Positions 32,596 to 41,715 of a DNA stretch of 64,000 nucleotides are shown piece after piece (the stretch's first letter is position 1; the number at the start of each line of letters is the position of its first letter). This DNA comes from Chaetoceros tenuissimus. Taxonomy: Eukaryota; Bacillariophyta; Thalassiosirophyceae; Chaetocerotales; Chaetocerotaceae. The translations under genes were made by a program, and so were the position numbers. Location of the stretch: assembly GCA_021927905.1 (NCBI GenBank), contig BLLK01000074.1, forward strand, positions 682,001 to 746,000, given 5' to 3'. Under the pieces are notes generated by a model. The model made no database searches and was not told where the DNA came from. It saw nothing but the letters and a program-made list of their open reading frames with translations.

Positions 32596-34107
32596 CTAAT
32601 CCACAGTAATCTTTGTTACTTCAGTCAAGAGATGTCTGACTTTTGTTGTTGTAGCATCAGCACACAATACTTTAGCAATTTCAAGACGTGCAAAATCTGA
32701 TTCTTTTTGCAAAAGAGTGATTTTCACTGGTGGCTTCCAAGTAGTAGGAGAAAATTTCAAAAGTCGAAATGGACTAGGGGCTGTTGACTGCATCACACTT
32801 TGAAAACGCTTCTCATCCTCTGCTCCCTCTACCAAACTCTGAACTGAAAAGGAAACTGTTTCGTTTGTCCATGAATGCATCACCCATGCAATCTTTATGT
32901 GTTGATACTGTCCTTGACAACCTAGTACAACACTTGATGAAACATCATTGGAATTGAGAGTCACTTTATCCTCTCGACCCGAGAAAGGTGAACTCATTTC
33001 AAATCCATGATTCTCCAAGACTAAAGCTGGCAATTTTCTCTCTTCAATTTGATCGGCTTTGCCCCACTCACCAAAGCATACAGATGATTGCTCTTCTTCT
33101 TGCCGTAGTATTACAGAGTTGGCATTCGAAAAACTTTCTTCCGTAATCATTTTAGGAAAAACAACATTTTTCAAATGATGGACAATCTGTTCAGCTATGT
33201 ATTGATGATATGGTGGCTGACCATGCTGCATTGCTCTTGGATGTGGGGTACCGCATGAAGAACGTAAAGTTTTCATTTCCTTTGTTCCAGTTCTATCTGC
33301 AATGGCTTGCTGAGCCATTTCTGAAGTACATTCCTTGCCTTCAGCAAAAGCATAACACTCTTTAGGTATGTATGCTCCTGACAAGGGGTTAGGACTAGTA
33401 TAATTATAGAATGAAGGGACTAGACATGGCCATACATTCTTGTCTTGCTCCGAGAGGTTAATTACACTAAATTTGCTCTTGTCCTTAAGACGCTCATATG
33501 CTGCAATAGTTGCACTGTATGTTGATGGAGGAGTAAGCCAGGACCATAAATCAAGAATGATAACATGTTTGGCACGTTGAGCGAGGAGTTCATACCATGC
33601 GTCAAGGTTTGAAGTATCGGACTCGTTGATTCTATACTCGGAAATGATGATGTCTGCAGGATCAATGCCACACAATAGATGCTGTGATACACCAGCAGCA
33701 GGAATTGCCAAATTGGAAGTCTCAACCCCAAGAGCTTTTCCAACAAGAGCACTGAATCTCTTATTTTTATGATCAAGAAAATCGTACCCAGCTGAGATAC
33801 TTCCTCCATAAAAGTCAATTTTAAGAGGTGTACCATCTTCTTTTGCAGATGTCATGAGGTCTTGTTGGTCTTGTTCAAAGCACTGACTACATCCATTGCA
33901 ATGCTTGAAAGTACATTTCATATCCCAAGGATCGGAATGAGGAATACACCATCCTTGACATTCGCTACTTGCTGTTACTTCTTCTTCATTTTCTTTAGAA
34001 GAAAGAAATCTCGAGAGTTTAGAATCTTCGTTGTAAATGTATCCTACACATAACAAAAGAAATGCAATGATGAGAATTTTTGCTGTTTTCTTTTTAGAAA
34101 CAGTCAT
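32596..34107 (-). CDS. Membrane-anchored Cys-rich SGNH-like protein, copy 1
   Basis: Protein of 503 residues with a short basic start and one membrane helix (about 9-24). A Cys-rich segment follows (C..WC...DPWDMKCTFKHCNGC..C, about 50-76), of a type I associate with diatom secreted proteins. Next is a domain with features of SGNH/GDSL hydrolases: YGGSISAG with Ser103 as candidate nucleophile, GVSQHLLCG, ILDLWSWL, and a late YHQYIAEQIVHHL with a candidate His. The C-terminal ~130 residues form a beta-rich region. It probably acts outside the cell or in the secretory lumen on an ester or glycan, but the substrate is unknown. It is head to head with its paralogue at 35508-37043; the first 33 residues and the last ~20 bp before the ATG are almost identical. 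Confidence 0.65.
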   Translation of the reverse strand: MTVSKKKTAKILIIAFLLLCVGYIYNEDSKLSRFLSSKENEEEVTASSECQGWCIPHSDPWDMKCTFKHCNGCSQCFEQDQQDLMTSAKEDGTPLKIDFYGGSISAGYDFLDHKNKRFSALVGKALGVETSNLAIPAAGVSQHLLCGIDPADIIISEYRINESDTSNLDAWYELLAQRAKHVIILDLWSWLTPPSTYSATIAAYERLKDKSKFSVINLSEQDKNVWPCLVPSFYNYTSPNPLSGAYIPKECYAFAEGKECTSEMAQQAIADRTGTKEMKTLRSSCGTPHPRAMQHGQPPYHQYIAEQIVHHLKNVVFPKMITEESFSNANSVILRQEEEQSSVCFGEWGKADQIEERKLPALVLENHGFEMSSPFSGREDKVTLNSNDVSSSVVLGCQGQYQHIKIAWVMHSWTNETVSFSVQSLVEGAEDEKRFQSVMQSTAPSPFRLLKFSPTTWKPPVKITLLQKESDFARLEIAKVLCADATTTKVRHLLTEVTKITVD

Positions 34108-34446
34108 GATGTTTGTTTACTTTTGCTTGCTATATGGAGATGAAATTGAAAATTGCAAGCAATTGCATAGTTGTTAGAACAAAGTGATACTATCTGACAA
34201 AGGTACTTGGAATTTGCTTTATGGTTCACGCTCTGATTCGAGAGTGAAAATATTACTCCGAGAATCCTAAGTCATTCAACTATGACTACCAAGGCAAAGT
34301 CGGCAAAGCACGCCTACAACATTGGATACTGAGCCATGAAATCATAACAATCACAATTCAGAGACTATATGGTATATTATCATACAATTTATATATGCAA
34401 AGCCTTTTACAAACTGAAAGGATTACAAGCTGAAAGGAGTTTCTTT
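34108..34446 (-). promoter_or_regulatory. Upstream region of SGNH-like copy 1
   Basis: The bases just before the ATG (GCAAGCAAAAGTAAAC...AACATC) and 'CTCGGAGTAATAT' further up recur upstream of copy 2, in inverted orientation, so promoter sequence was copied with the gene. No other feature is seen. Confidence 0.5.
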
Positions 34447-35289
34447 TTAACAGCGGTGTCACGTAAGAATACCGATTTTGTGCTGCAAATGAAAAATCTA
34501 ATTTCGGTTCCAATCGACTAACAATAAAGTAGTAATACCTTTCTAAAAGATCTTTTTCTGCTTGTTTAAAAACTGCACTCGAAAAAATCTCGGAAGCTTT
34601 CTGAGTCGAGAAATTAAGCTATTCGTAAGACGAGATCGTCACTTTTTCTAATATTTGGTGTTGAATTGCAACCATATTTCTTGCCACAAAATGAGTTGTC
34701 GATTCCAACAAGTTACATACTGTTCATTTGAATAGTTTTCGAAAGATTCGTGTAATTACATTAGTTGTAGGTTGACTTTAGAATAATTTATTCGAGTGTA
34801 TAGTGGACATGGTCGATTCATGATTCGAAAATGGCTCAAATTTCACTCGATTTCACAAGACCAATGACGGAAATTGTGCCATTGTTGGTACAGTCTGTAC
34901 GTACGATAAAGAATCAAAGAAAACATGGTTGAGAATTCTATTGCGATATCAATATTATAATGATTCTATGGCTAAACTAATTACATATTCATTCAGACAA
35001 ACACTTCAAGAATATATTTGTAACTTCTCAGAATCGACAACTCATTTTGTGGCGAGAAATATGGTTTCGATTAAACTGTGAGATAACCGAAGTAAGCTAC
35101 TTTGGAGGCTAATTTCTCGACTCAGAAAGCTTCCGAGATTTTTTCGAGTGCAGTTTTTAAACAAGCGTAAAAAGATCTTTTAGAAAGGTATTACTACTTT
35201 ATTGTCAGTCGATTGGAGCCGAAATTAGATTTTTCATTTGCAGCAAAAACTCACAAAAAATTTGTATTCTTACGTGACACCGCTGTTAA
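34447..35289. mobile_element. Foldback-type non-autonomous element 1, TTAA ends
   Basis: The left end reads TTAACAGCGGTGTCACGTAA and the right end is its reverse complement (TTACGTGACACCGCTGTTAA). Inner arms match for roughly 250-300 bp on each side (AAATCTAATTTCGG, AATCGACT, ACCTTTCTAAAAGATC, GAAGCTTTCTGAGTCGAGAA). The centre is unpaired and has no transposase. Ends and arms match element 2 at 37272-38081. TTAA at both borders fits a TTAA target duplication as in piggyBac-type transposition. It sits between two head-to-head SGNH-like genes. Confidence 0.88.
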
Positions 35290-35507
35290 TTATGGCAGCA
35301 TCTTCTTTTCTAAAAAATAGAGAGCGACTTATACTTTCCTTATCTCGGAGTAATATCTCAATGACTTGTGACATTTTCAATCTCAACTCAAAATTAGGCG
35401 GACCACAATAAAGGGAAAGTGTGCTTTGCTCTATTCATACCTAGTAAAATCCTCATAATATTTACTATTCACTTGTTTCTCGTGGCAAGCAAAAGTAAAC
35501 CAACATC
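35290..35507 (+). promoter_or_regulatory. Upstream region of SGNH-like copy 2
   Basis: Short promoter space between the element and the gene. It shares CTCGGAGTAATAT and GCAAGCAAAAGTAAACCAAC with the upstream region of copy 1. Confidence 0.5.
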
Positions 35508-37043
35508 ATGACTGTTTCTAAAAAGAAAACAGCAAAAATTCTCATCATTGCATTTCTTTTGTTGTGTGTAGGATACATTTACAACGAAGATTCTAAACTC
35601 TCGAGATTTCTTTCCTCTGAACAAGAGAAATCTTGTGACAGCTGGTGTCATCCTCATTCCGATCCCTGGGATATGAAATGTACGTTCAAGCACTGCAATG
35701 GATGTGGCCAGTGTCTCGAACAGGAAGATGACAAGCCATTGGAAGATGGTTCTTCTAATGACTTGTTGTCTGCCATCCCAACTTCTGTCAAAACAATTGA
35801 TGTATACGGAGGAAGTGTAACTCGAGGTGATCAATTCTTTGATCACGAGAATAAGAGGTTCAGTGCCTTGTTAGGAAATGTATTGGGAATTGATGTAAAG
35901 AACAAGGGAATTGCTGGCGCTGGTCCTTCCCAGAATCTCTTGTGTGGAATTTATGAAGCCGATATCATCATTTCAGAATATAGATTCAATGAGCACGATG
36001 GTAAAATTCTAGATCAATGGTACAAACTTATTGCACAAAAAGCAAAACATGTTGTAATTCTTGATCTTTGGTCGTGGTTGACTCCACCTGGCAAAAGTGC
36101 AACTTTCGAGGCATTTGAGAGAATCAAAGATAAAAGCAAATTCAGTGTACTGAATCTGGCCGAGCAGGATAAGAATGTATGGCCTTGTCTTGTGCCATCT
36201 CTATTTGACTACAGATCTCCTGAAGATTTTACATTTTGGAGCAAGATTCCAGAGGAGTGTTATGCTTATGCAGAAGGTGAGGAGTGCAATTCAGATAAAG
36301 CGAAACAAGCTATCGCTGATAGAAGTGGGACTTCTGCCATGGCATCTTTAAGATCCTCATGTAATCCCAATGAAACACCAAATCATGCGCTACATGGCAC
36401 GCCATCATATCATAAGTATGTGGCAGATCAACTTGTGCATCACTTCCAAAATGTGGTGTTCCCACAAATGAAGGCAATGGAAGATGCTACTCATGACCCA
36501 GTGATTCGACAGGGGATGGAAGAGGCAGATCATAATTCAGTATGCTTTGGAGAATGGGGAACTACCACACAGTCAGAGGAAAAGAAATTACAAGCTATTG
36601 TAATAGAAAACAATGGATTCGAAAGTAGTTCTCCTTTTTCTGGTCGAAAGGACAAGGTAACTCTCAACACCAATGTAGAAAATGCAAGTGTAGTTCTTAG
36701 TTGTCCAGAAGGATATGACGAAATGAAATTGGCATGGGTTGCTCATAATGTGAAAGAAGAGACTGTTACTTTTTCGGTTAAGAGTTTAAAGTCAGAGGTC
36801 GAGCCCTCACATCTTTCTACAAGTGAAACATCGCTTGGAGGATCTGTGGAAGGTAAAATGTTTGCTGTACGACGTGTTTTAATTTACTCACAAGAGTCGT
36901 GGCAACCACCTGTGAAAGTGACTTTATCAGGAAAGCAATCTGATTCTGCCAGGCTTGAAGTTGGCAATGTTTTATGTTCCCATCATAGTACAGATCGTCG
37001 TCTCTTGAATTCACTTTCAGACGGCCTGCTATATTTGGATTAG
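35508..37043 (+). CDS. Membrane-anchored Cys-rich SGNH-like protein, copy 2
   Basis: Protein of 511 residues, paralogous end to end with 32596-34107. It has the same anchor (KILIIAFLLLCVGYIYNEDS), the Cys-rich segment (SWCHPHSDPWDMKC...GC..C), YGGSVTRGDQF with Ser103, ILDLWSWLTPPG, and SYHKYVADQLVHHF as the candidate His region. In this copy the block around the Ser (GGSVTRG) differs from copy 1 (GGSISAG). The strong match of the first 33 residues against weaker matches later suggests gene conversion or constraint at the 5' end. It is flanked on both sides by related foldback elements. Confidence 0.65.
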   Translation: MTVSKKKTAKILIIAFLLLCVGYIYNEDSKLSRFLSSEQEKSCDSWCHPHSDPWDMKCTFKHCNGCGQCLEQEDDKPLEDGSSNDLLSAIPTSVKTIDVYGGSVTRGDQFFDHENKRFSALLGNVLGIDVKNKGIAGAGPSQNLLCGIYEADIIISEYRFNEHDGKILDQWYKLIAQKAKHVVILDLWSWLTPPGKSATFEAFERIKDKSKFSVLNLAEQDKNVWPCLVPSLFDYRSPEDFTFWSKIPEECYAYAEGEECNSDKAKQAIADRSGTSAMASLRSSCNPNETPNHALHGTPSYHKYVADQLVHHFQNVVFPQMKAMEDATHDPVIRQGMEEADHNSVCFGEWGTTTQSEEKKLQAIVIENNGFESSSPFSGRKDKVTLNTNVENASVVLSCPEGYDEMKLAWVAHNVKEETVTFSVKSLKSEVEPSHLSTSETSLGGSVEGKMFAVRRVLIYSQESWQPPVKVTLSGKQSDSARLEVGNVLCSHHSTDRRLLNSLSDGLLYLD

Positions 37044-37271
37044 CTTTTGGCATGTGCTCATCATCTACCTTGCTTTCAATTTCAGCTTAGCTCAAATATA
37101 AACCTACTTGGAAATAATAATATAATCTATTTAGCCTAGTAAAAGAGGAGTGAAAATCCAACTTCTTCCCTTTTCTCTCCCTTCAGAAGTAAGTCAATGT
37201 TAATATTTATAAGAATATTGAATATACTCAAGGGAGAGTAACTGATTTTTTGTTTATATCGAGACAACTCA

Positions 37272-38081
37272 TTAACAGTAGAGTCGTGTAAGAATACCTG
37301 ATTTTTGTGAGTTTTTACTGCAAAGTGAAAATCTAATTTTGGCTCCAATCGACATGCAATAAAATACTAATACCTTTTGAAAAGCTTTTTTACGCTTGTT
37401 TCAAAACTGTAATCAACGAGAGCGCGCATGCTTTCTGAGTTGAGAAAGTAACCTGTAAAGTAGCTTACTTCAGTTACGTCATAGTTTGGTTGCAACCATA
37501 TTTCTCCTACAAAATGAGTTGATGAACGCGAGAAGTTACAAATAAATTCTTGAAGTTATTGTGTGAATGAATATGTTATTAGTTTGACAATAGAGTGAAA
37601 GCAAGTATTTCTATCGATTGCCTCTATGGAGGGATTTTCTGACTATACCAACAATGGCACAATTTCCGTCATTGGTCTGTGAAATCGAACGAATTTGAAG
37701 CCAATTTCGAATCATGAATCGACCATGTCTTCTATACACTCAAATAAATCACTTTGAAGTCGAGCTGCAACAATTATAAGTACATAAATCTTTAGAAAAC
37801 TATTGAAATGAACATTATGTAACTTCTTGCGTTCATCAACTCATTTTGTGACGAGAAATATGGATGCGATTCAACACCAAATATTTGAAAAAGTGACGAT
37901 CTTGTCTTACGAAAAGCTAAATTTCTCAACTCGGAAAGCATGCGCGCTCTCATCGATTACAGTTTTGAAACAAGCGTAAAAAAGCTTTTAGAAAGGTATT
38001 ACTTTATTATTGCGCGTCGATTGGAGCCGAAATTAGATTTTCACTTTGCAGCACAAAAGAATGGTATTCTTACACCGTTAA
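37272..38081. mobile_element. Foldback-type non-autonomous element 2, TTAA ends
   Basis: The left end is TTAACAGTAGAGTCGTGTAA and the right end reads TTACACCGTTAA on the plus strand. Inner arms match each other and element 1: AAATCTAATTT.GGCTCCAATCGAC, AATACCTTTTGAAAAGC, GCATGCTTTCTGAGTTGAGA against its inverse, and CAAAATGAGTTGATGAACGC against its inverse. The central block ACCAACAATGGCACAATTTC is the reverse complement of sequence in the centre of element 1, so the cores are in opposite orientation. No transposase frame. The copy of the flank at 31165 appears to lack the insertion. Confidence 0.87.
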
Positions 38082-38545
38082 GTTTTGTAAGTATTCTTCT
38101 ATAGCTTTGATCAAAACCTATTAGTACCAAGCCTAGTTAAAAGAACTGTTGTACGTACTCGATTGTACGTACGTACAAGTTGTATCGGAATAGTTTTTCC
38201 GATATTTTCAATTGAAAATACATTTTGCATTTACATACAAAAAGCTTCTCTTAGATGAGTACAAATGAAAGATCTATTGTATGCATAATTCAAAAGCCAT
38301 TTCTTTATATAGTTTCTAATTATGAGAGAGAATGCATGGTAGGAACACTATTGAAATCGTAGAACAACAAAGAAAGACAATGTCAAAGCAAGGAACACCG
38401 AGGAATAAAGGAATGTCGATGACGCCATGCTGACGTCGCAAACGTTGATGGTATCTTTCTCTGCTTTTCAAAAAACATATCCGGTGGTGCGTGCGACTAG
38501 CGACGAGCCTTGACATCATAAATTTTCAAAACAGAATACTAAATC
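38082..38545 (+). promoter_or_regulatory. PTOX promoter with TGACGC/TGACGT pair
   Basis: Region from the element end to the PTOX ATG. It holds TGACGC at 38420-38425 and TGACGT at 38431-38436. These six-base sequences match the CO2/cAMP-responsive elements described for the Phaeodactylum carbonic anhydrase promoter. Both are kept in the copy at 31520-31536. A GTACGTAC-rich palindromic stretch lies near 38152-38180. Function here is inferred, and single TGACGT sites are common by chance. Confidence 0.4.
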
Positions 38546-39583
38546 ATGAAGCTTTCCGTTCCTCTTTTCCTCAGCCTTTTAGCATCTGCTTCTACATTTG
38601 CACCATCTACTCCTCTACAGATCAACTCGGCAGCTATGAGATCATCTACTGCGTTTGCTAGCAGCAGCACTTCTCTCAAAGTCGCATCAGCACCACCACC
38701 AGTGCAAACTCCTACACCAAACAAGGAACCAGAAATGATTGATGAGAATGTTTACAAGTTTAATAAAATCTTGATTGACACTGTTTACGATATCATCTGT
38801 TTCTTTTATCCAGTAAAGGGAACCAAGAGAGACTTTGCGAGATTCTATGTTTTGGAGACTGTTGCAAGAGTGTAAGTTTGTTGCTTTTGCTGCCCTAGCT
38901 TTTCAACCATTGGGCTTTTCACAAAGTATATGCATCATGCAAATCTTTATCATCTGTGTATCTGACTATAACTCTTGCTACTCTTCTACAGACCATACTT
39001 TGCGTACTTGAGTGTTATGCACTTGAGAGAAACATTTGGAGATCGTGAACTCGGTGATAAGATGAGAACTCACTATGCAGAAGCAGATAACGAACTTCAT
39101 CATTTACTCATTATGGAATCTCTTGGAGGAAATGAAAACGTCATTGATCGTACCCTTGCACAAACCATGGCATTCTTCTACTATTGGTATGTAACCGTAG
39201 TGTACTTCTTCTCTCCACCGGTAGCATACCATCTCTCGGAATTGATTGAAGATCATGCATTTGATACTTATTCCGGATATCTTGAAAATCACGGTGAAAT
39301 GCTCAAGACGAAACCTGTACCGGCTATTGCTACAAAATATTACGTAGAGGATAATCCATTCTTGTTTGACTTGTTTTGTACTGTAAAGAATAAGGATGAG
39401 GATGGAAACTTTAGTGCGAGAAGACCTCAACTTGATAATTTGTATGATGTTTTCGTCAATGTTAGAGATGATGAGAAGGAGCATTGGAAGACTCTTTGTA
39501 ATCTTGTACAGTATGGTGATATGCAGGGAGTTGAGAATAAGAATGTGGTTGGAACCAAAGCAAAGCCTGCTGAGCCAAACTAA
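38546..39583 (+). CDS. PTOX: Plastid terminal oxidase (PTOX/IMMUTANS-type alternative oxidase), two exons
   Basis: Exons 38546-38871 and 38992-39583 give 305 residues. The 120-bp intron runs GTAAGT...TTCTACAG and splits the Val codon of ARVPYF. PTOX is a di-iron plastoquinol:oxygen oxidase of the thylakoid, a safety valve in photosynthesis and carotenoid synthesis. Visible: signal peptide then ASTFAP (plastid motif with Phe), FYVLETVARVPYFAYLSVMH with ligand Glu104, DNELHHLLIMESLGG with Glu143 and His146, LIEDHAFDTYSGYLENH, and DDEKEHWKTL with the last ExxH. All six expected ligands seem present. Its promoter and first 20 codons occur again at 31165-31703. Confidence 0.92.
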
Positions 39584-39758
39584 GTTTAGTCGGGAATGGA
39601 TAGCTTTGACTGGAAACATTATGAAATTAGTCGAATGTATTATGATGACAAGATGTATGAAGAATAGTAGCGTAAATAACATATCGTAATTGCATATTTA
39701 TGAAAAAGATTCATGCTTTTATTTGAATGCAAGAGTTGCATAGTATGTGGAATTCACT

Positions 39759-40958
39759 TCAATTCTCTGACACTTCTCTGAATGTGTTCAAGGTGCTAAG
39801 AAAGAACCTTTTACATGCTCTTTCAAATTTTCTTTCCAAATGATCATTCCTCGAAGTGTCTTTATTCTTCTTTTTCTTGCCAAATGCTTTGAAAACTGGG
39901 CATATGTGCTTATGACCAAGACCCCTTGTTCTAGTTTGTTCTGAGTAGAAGTACGTTTGTCGCTGGCAATCTATGCAGCAGTAGCAAACAGCTCGACATC
40001 CTTGGCAATACAAGAGAGATTCCAATTGATTCTTGCTTCTTCTTTCTTCACAAGCGTAGCATTTATACTTGGAATGGTGTATCTTGAAAGCAAGGTACTT
40101 TTGCAGACATTCGATTGCAAAATTGAACTTCTCGGTGCATTTTTCATTCCACTGAAAACCATTGCCTATATAGATGGAATAGAAGTTGATGAGTGAAAGA
40201 GACAAGCACCCAGCGCCTGTTTCGTCATTATCAATGAGATCTTGGATTTGTTTCTGGAAATTCATGTGGAAATCAGGTCCGTTTCCATTGCTAAAGCCAT
40301 TACTGATTATAGCAAATCTGCAGCAATCAACAAAGTAAAAGAATTTGAACATCTCTCCCTGCCTAACAATGAGCTTATTATGGTGCGTCACCATAAGAGA
40401 CGAAAGATCTTTCACCATGTCAAACTGTCGCAGTCTGTTTAATTCGCCAAGTGCTCCAGTGATGAATACTAAATAAAGTTGGGCCCATTTGCCGAATCCT
40501 TCATTGACCTTGATTAGTTCATGAACTTGTTTCGAAACACGGGTAACTCGAGCAGCACTGAAGCCTTCGATTCGAAGTAAAAACAAATCAATGCACGATA
40601 AGTAAAAGTTTGTCATTGAATTGTTTTTCAACTCGATCGCTTCTTTACAAAGATTGAGTGCCCTTGAATAATCTTGAGCTTTCATTTGGGTTAAAAGCGA
40701 AAAATTCAGAATTATAACTACCTGAGTGTCATAAAATCGTAATCTATTCACTGCTATAAAGTCTGCTTTGATATTTTTTATACACTGAAGGTGTTTCAAA
40801 GAGACTTCGTAACTCTCATGTAATCTCCCTTCAAGTCTAAGTTTTGACTGTTGTTCTTTTAACAATAGAGCTGTACTTTCGTGTATGGAGATGCGCCTCT
40901 GATGAATTTGTAAAGGCTTGTTGCCCTGTTTTCTTTTCTTTCTGCTGCTCTTTCCCAT
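39759..40958 (-). CDS. MYND-type zinc-finger protein 1
   Basis: Protein of 399 residues starting MGKSSRKKRKQGN. I chose this ATG over a longer frame to 41132 because the paralogues also start MGKKSKAKK and MGKTKKPKK. The N-terminal ~300 residues are helical and TPR-like. The C-terminal finger reads CYACEE...LLYCQGCRAVCYCCIDCQRQT...H...C, the C-x2-C, C-x2-C, C-x3-C, H-x3-C pattern of MYND. MYND fingers bind proline-rich partner proteins, often in transcription control. The basic start may be a nuclear signal. It is the most divergent member of the local family at 44.6-49.4 kb and is tail to tail with PTOX (175 bp). Confidence 0.8.
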   Translation of the reverse strand: MGKSSRKKRKQGNKPLQIHQRRISIHESTALLLKEQQSKLRLEGRLHESYEVSLKHLQCIKNIKADFIAVNRLRFYDTQVVIILNFSLLTQMKAQDYSRALNLCKEAIELKNNSMTNFYLSCIDLFLLRIEGFSAARVTRVSKQVHELIKVNEGFGKWAQLYLVFITGALGELNRLRQFDMVKDLSSLMVTHHNKLIVRQGEMFKFFYFVDCCRFAIISNGFSNGNGPDFHMNFQKQIQDLIDNDETGAGCLSLSLINFYSIYIGNGFQWNEKCTEKFNFAIECLQKYLAFKIHHSKYKCYACEERRSKNQLESLLYCQGCRAVCYCCIDCQRQTYFYSEQTRTRGLGHKHICPVFKAFGKKKKNKDTSRNDHLERKFERACKRFFLSTLNTFREVSEN

Positions 40959-41035
40959 CTGAACAAAAGTGTAAGTTTCTACTCCAAAGGAGACAATAAC
41001 GAATCGATTGCGAGAAAGTTTGAAAAAAAATCGAA

Positions 41036-41420
41036 TTTTCGAATTTAGTCTACAAGTCGCTCGAGAAAAATCCATCTCATTTTCTTCAAAATTCTTAGTC
41101 ACAATATCAATAACTGTTCCCTTGTATATCATAATGTCGATGTAATCTTTTATGAATAAAGTGCATCAAGAAAGGTACCGTAAAATAATAATTATAAAAT
41201 TGCAAAAAAACCTCTTCAGTGTATAACGGTAGTCCAACTGCTTTTGCACTTGTCACAATATTGTGGATTTTTTTCTATTTCATTGCCCACTTATTGGGAG
41301 CTCTAATTATCGGTAAGCCTTTCATATGAAAATTAATATCGTAGAGGAGATTGGCTATGGATATAAGGTTGACTACATAAATTAATGAATTTTTAGGTGA
41401 TAGTCATTGGAAGCATGACG
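41036..41420. repeat. MYND1 upstream region, copy 1 of a direct repeat
   Basis: Matches 43320-43660 in the same orientation: TTAGTCTACAAGT, GTGTATAACGGTA, AACTGCTTTTGC, TCTATTTCATTG and ATTGGGAG. It covers the 5' flank of MYND1, between it and the divergent receptor gene. A TGACGTCA palindrome lies at 41416-41423. Confidence 0.75.
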
Positions 41421-41715
41421 TCATCATATATCCGACTAGGAATAATGCAATTCATTCCAACAAAACACATTACTAACGAGAGTGAAGTTTCATAACGCAG
41501 TGATGTGAAAAATGCACCCTAGACCTCTGAAAAAATAAACATATACAACTCCTACACATGTGATAGTGATTACATAATTAGTTTTTCGTCTTAAAAAAGT
41601 AAAGAGCGACGCGTTAGCAAGATCATTGTACATCCATTAATTCAACACACAAATACATCACCAGCCAAGGCTAGGAACCCCAAGCTAGCTATTCTTTTAA
41701 TTCGTCTTCATTATC

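Noticed and set aside
40959-41132. Extended N-terminus of MYND1
   Set aside because: The paralogues start at an MGK-basic peptide equivalent to the ATG at 40958, and the extension overlaps the duplicated upstream region.
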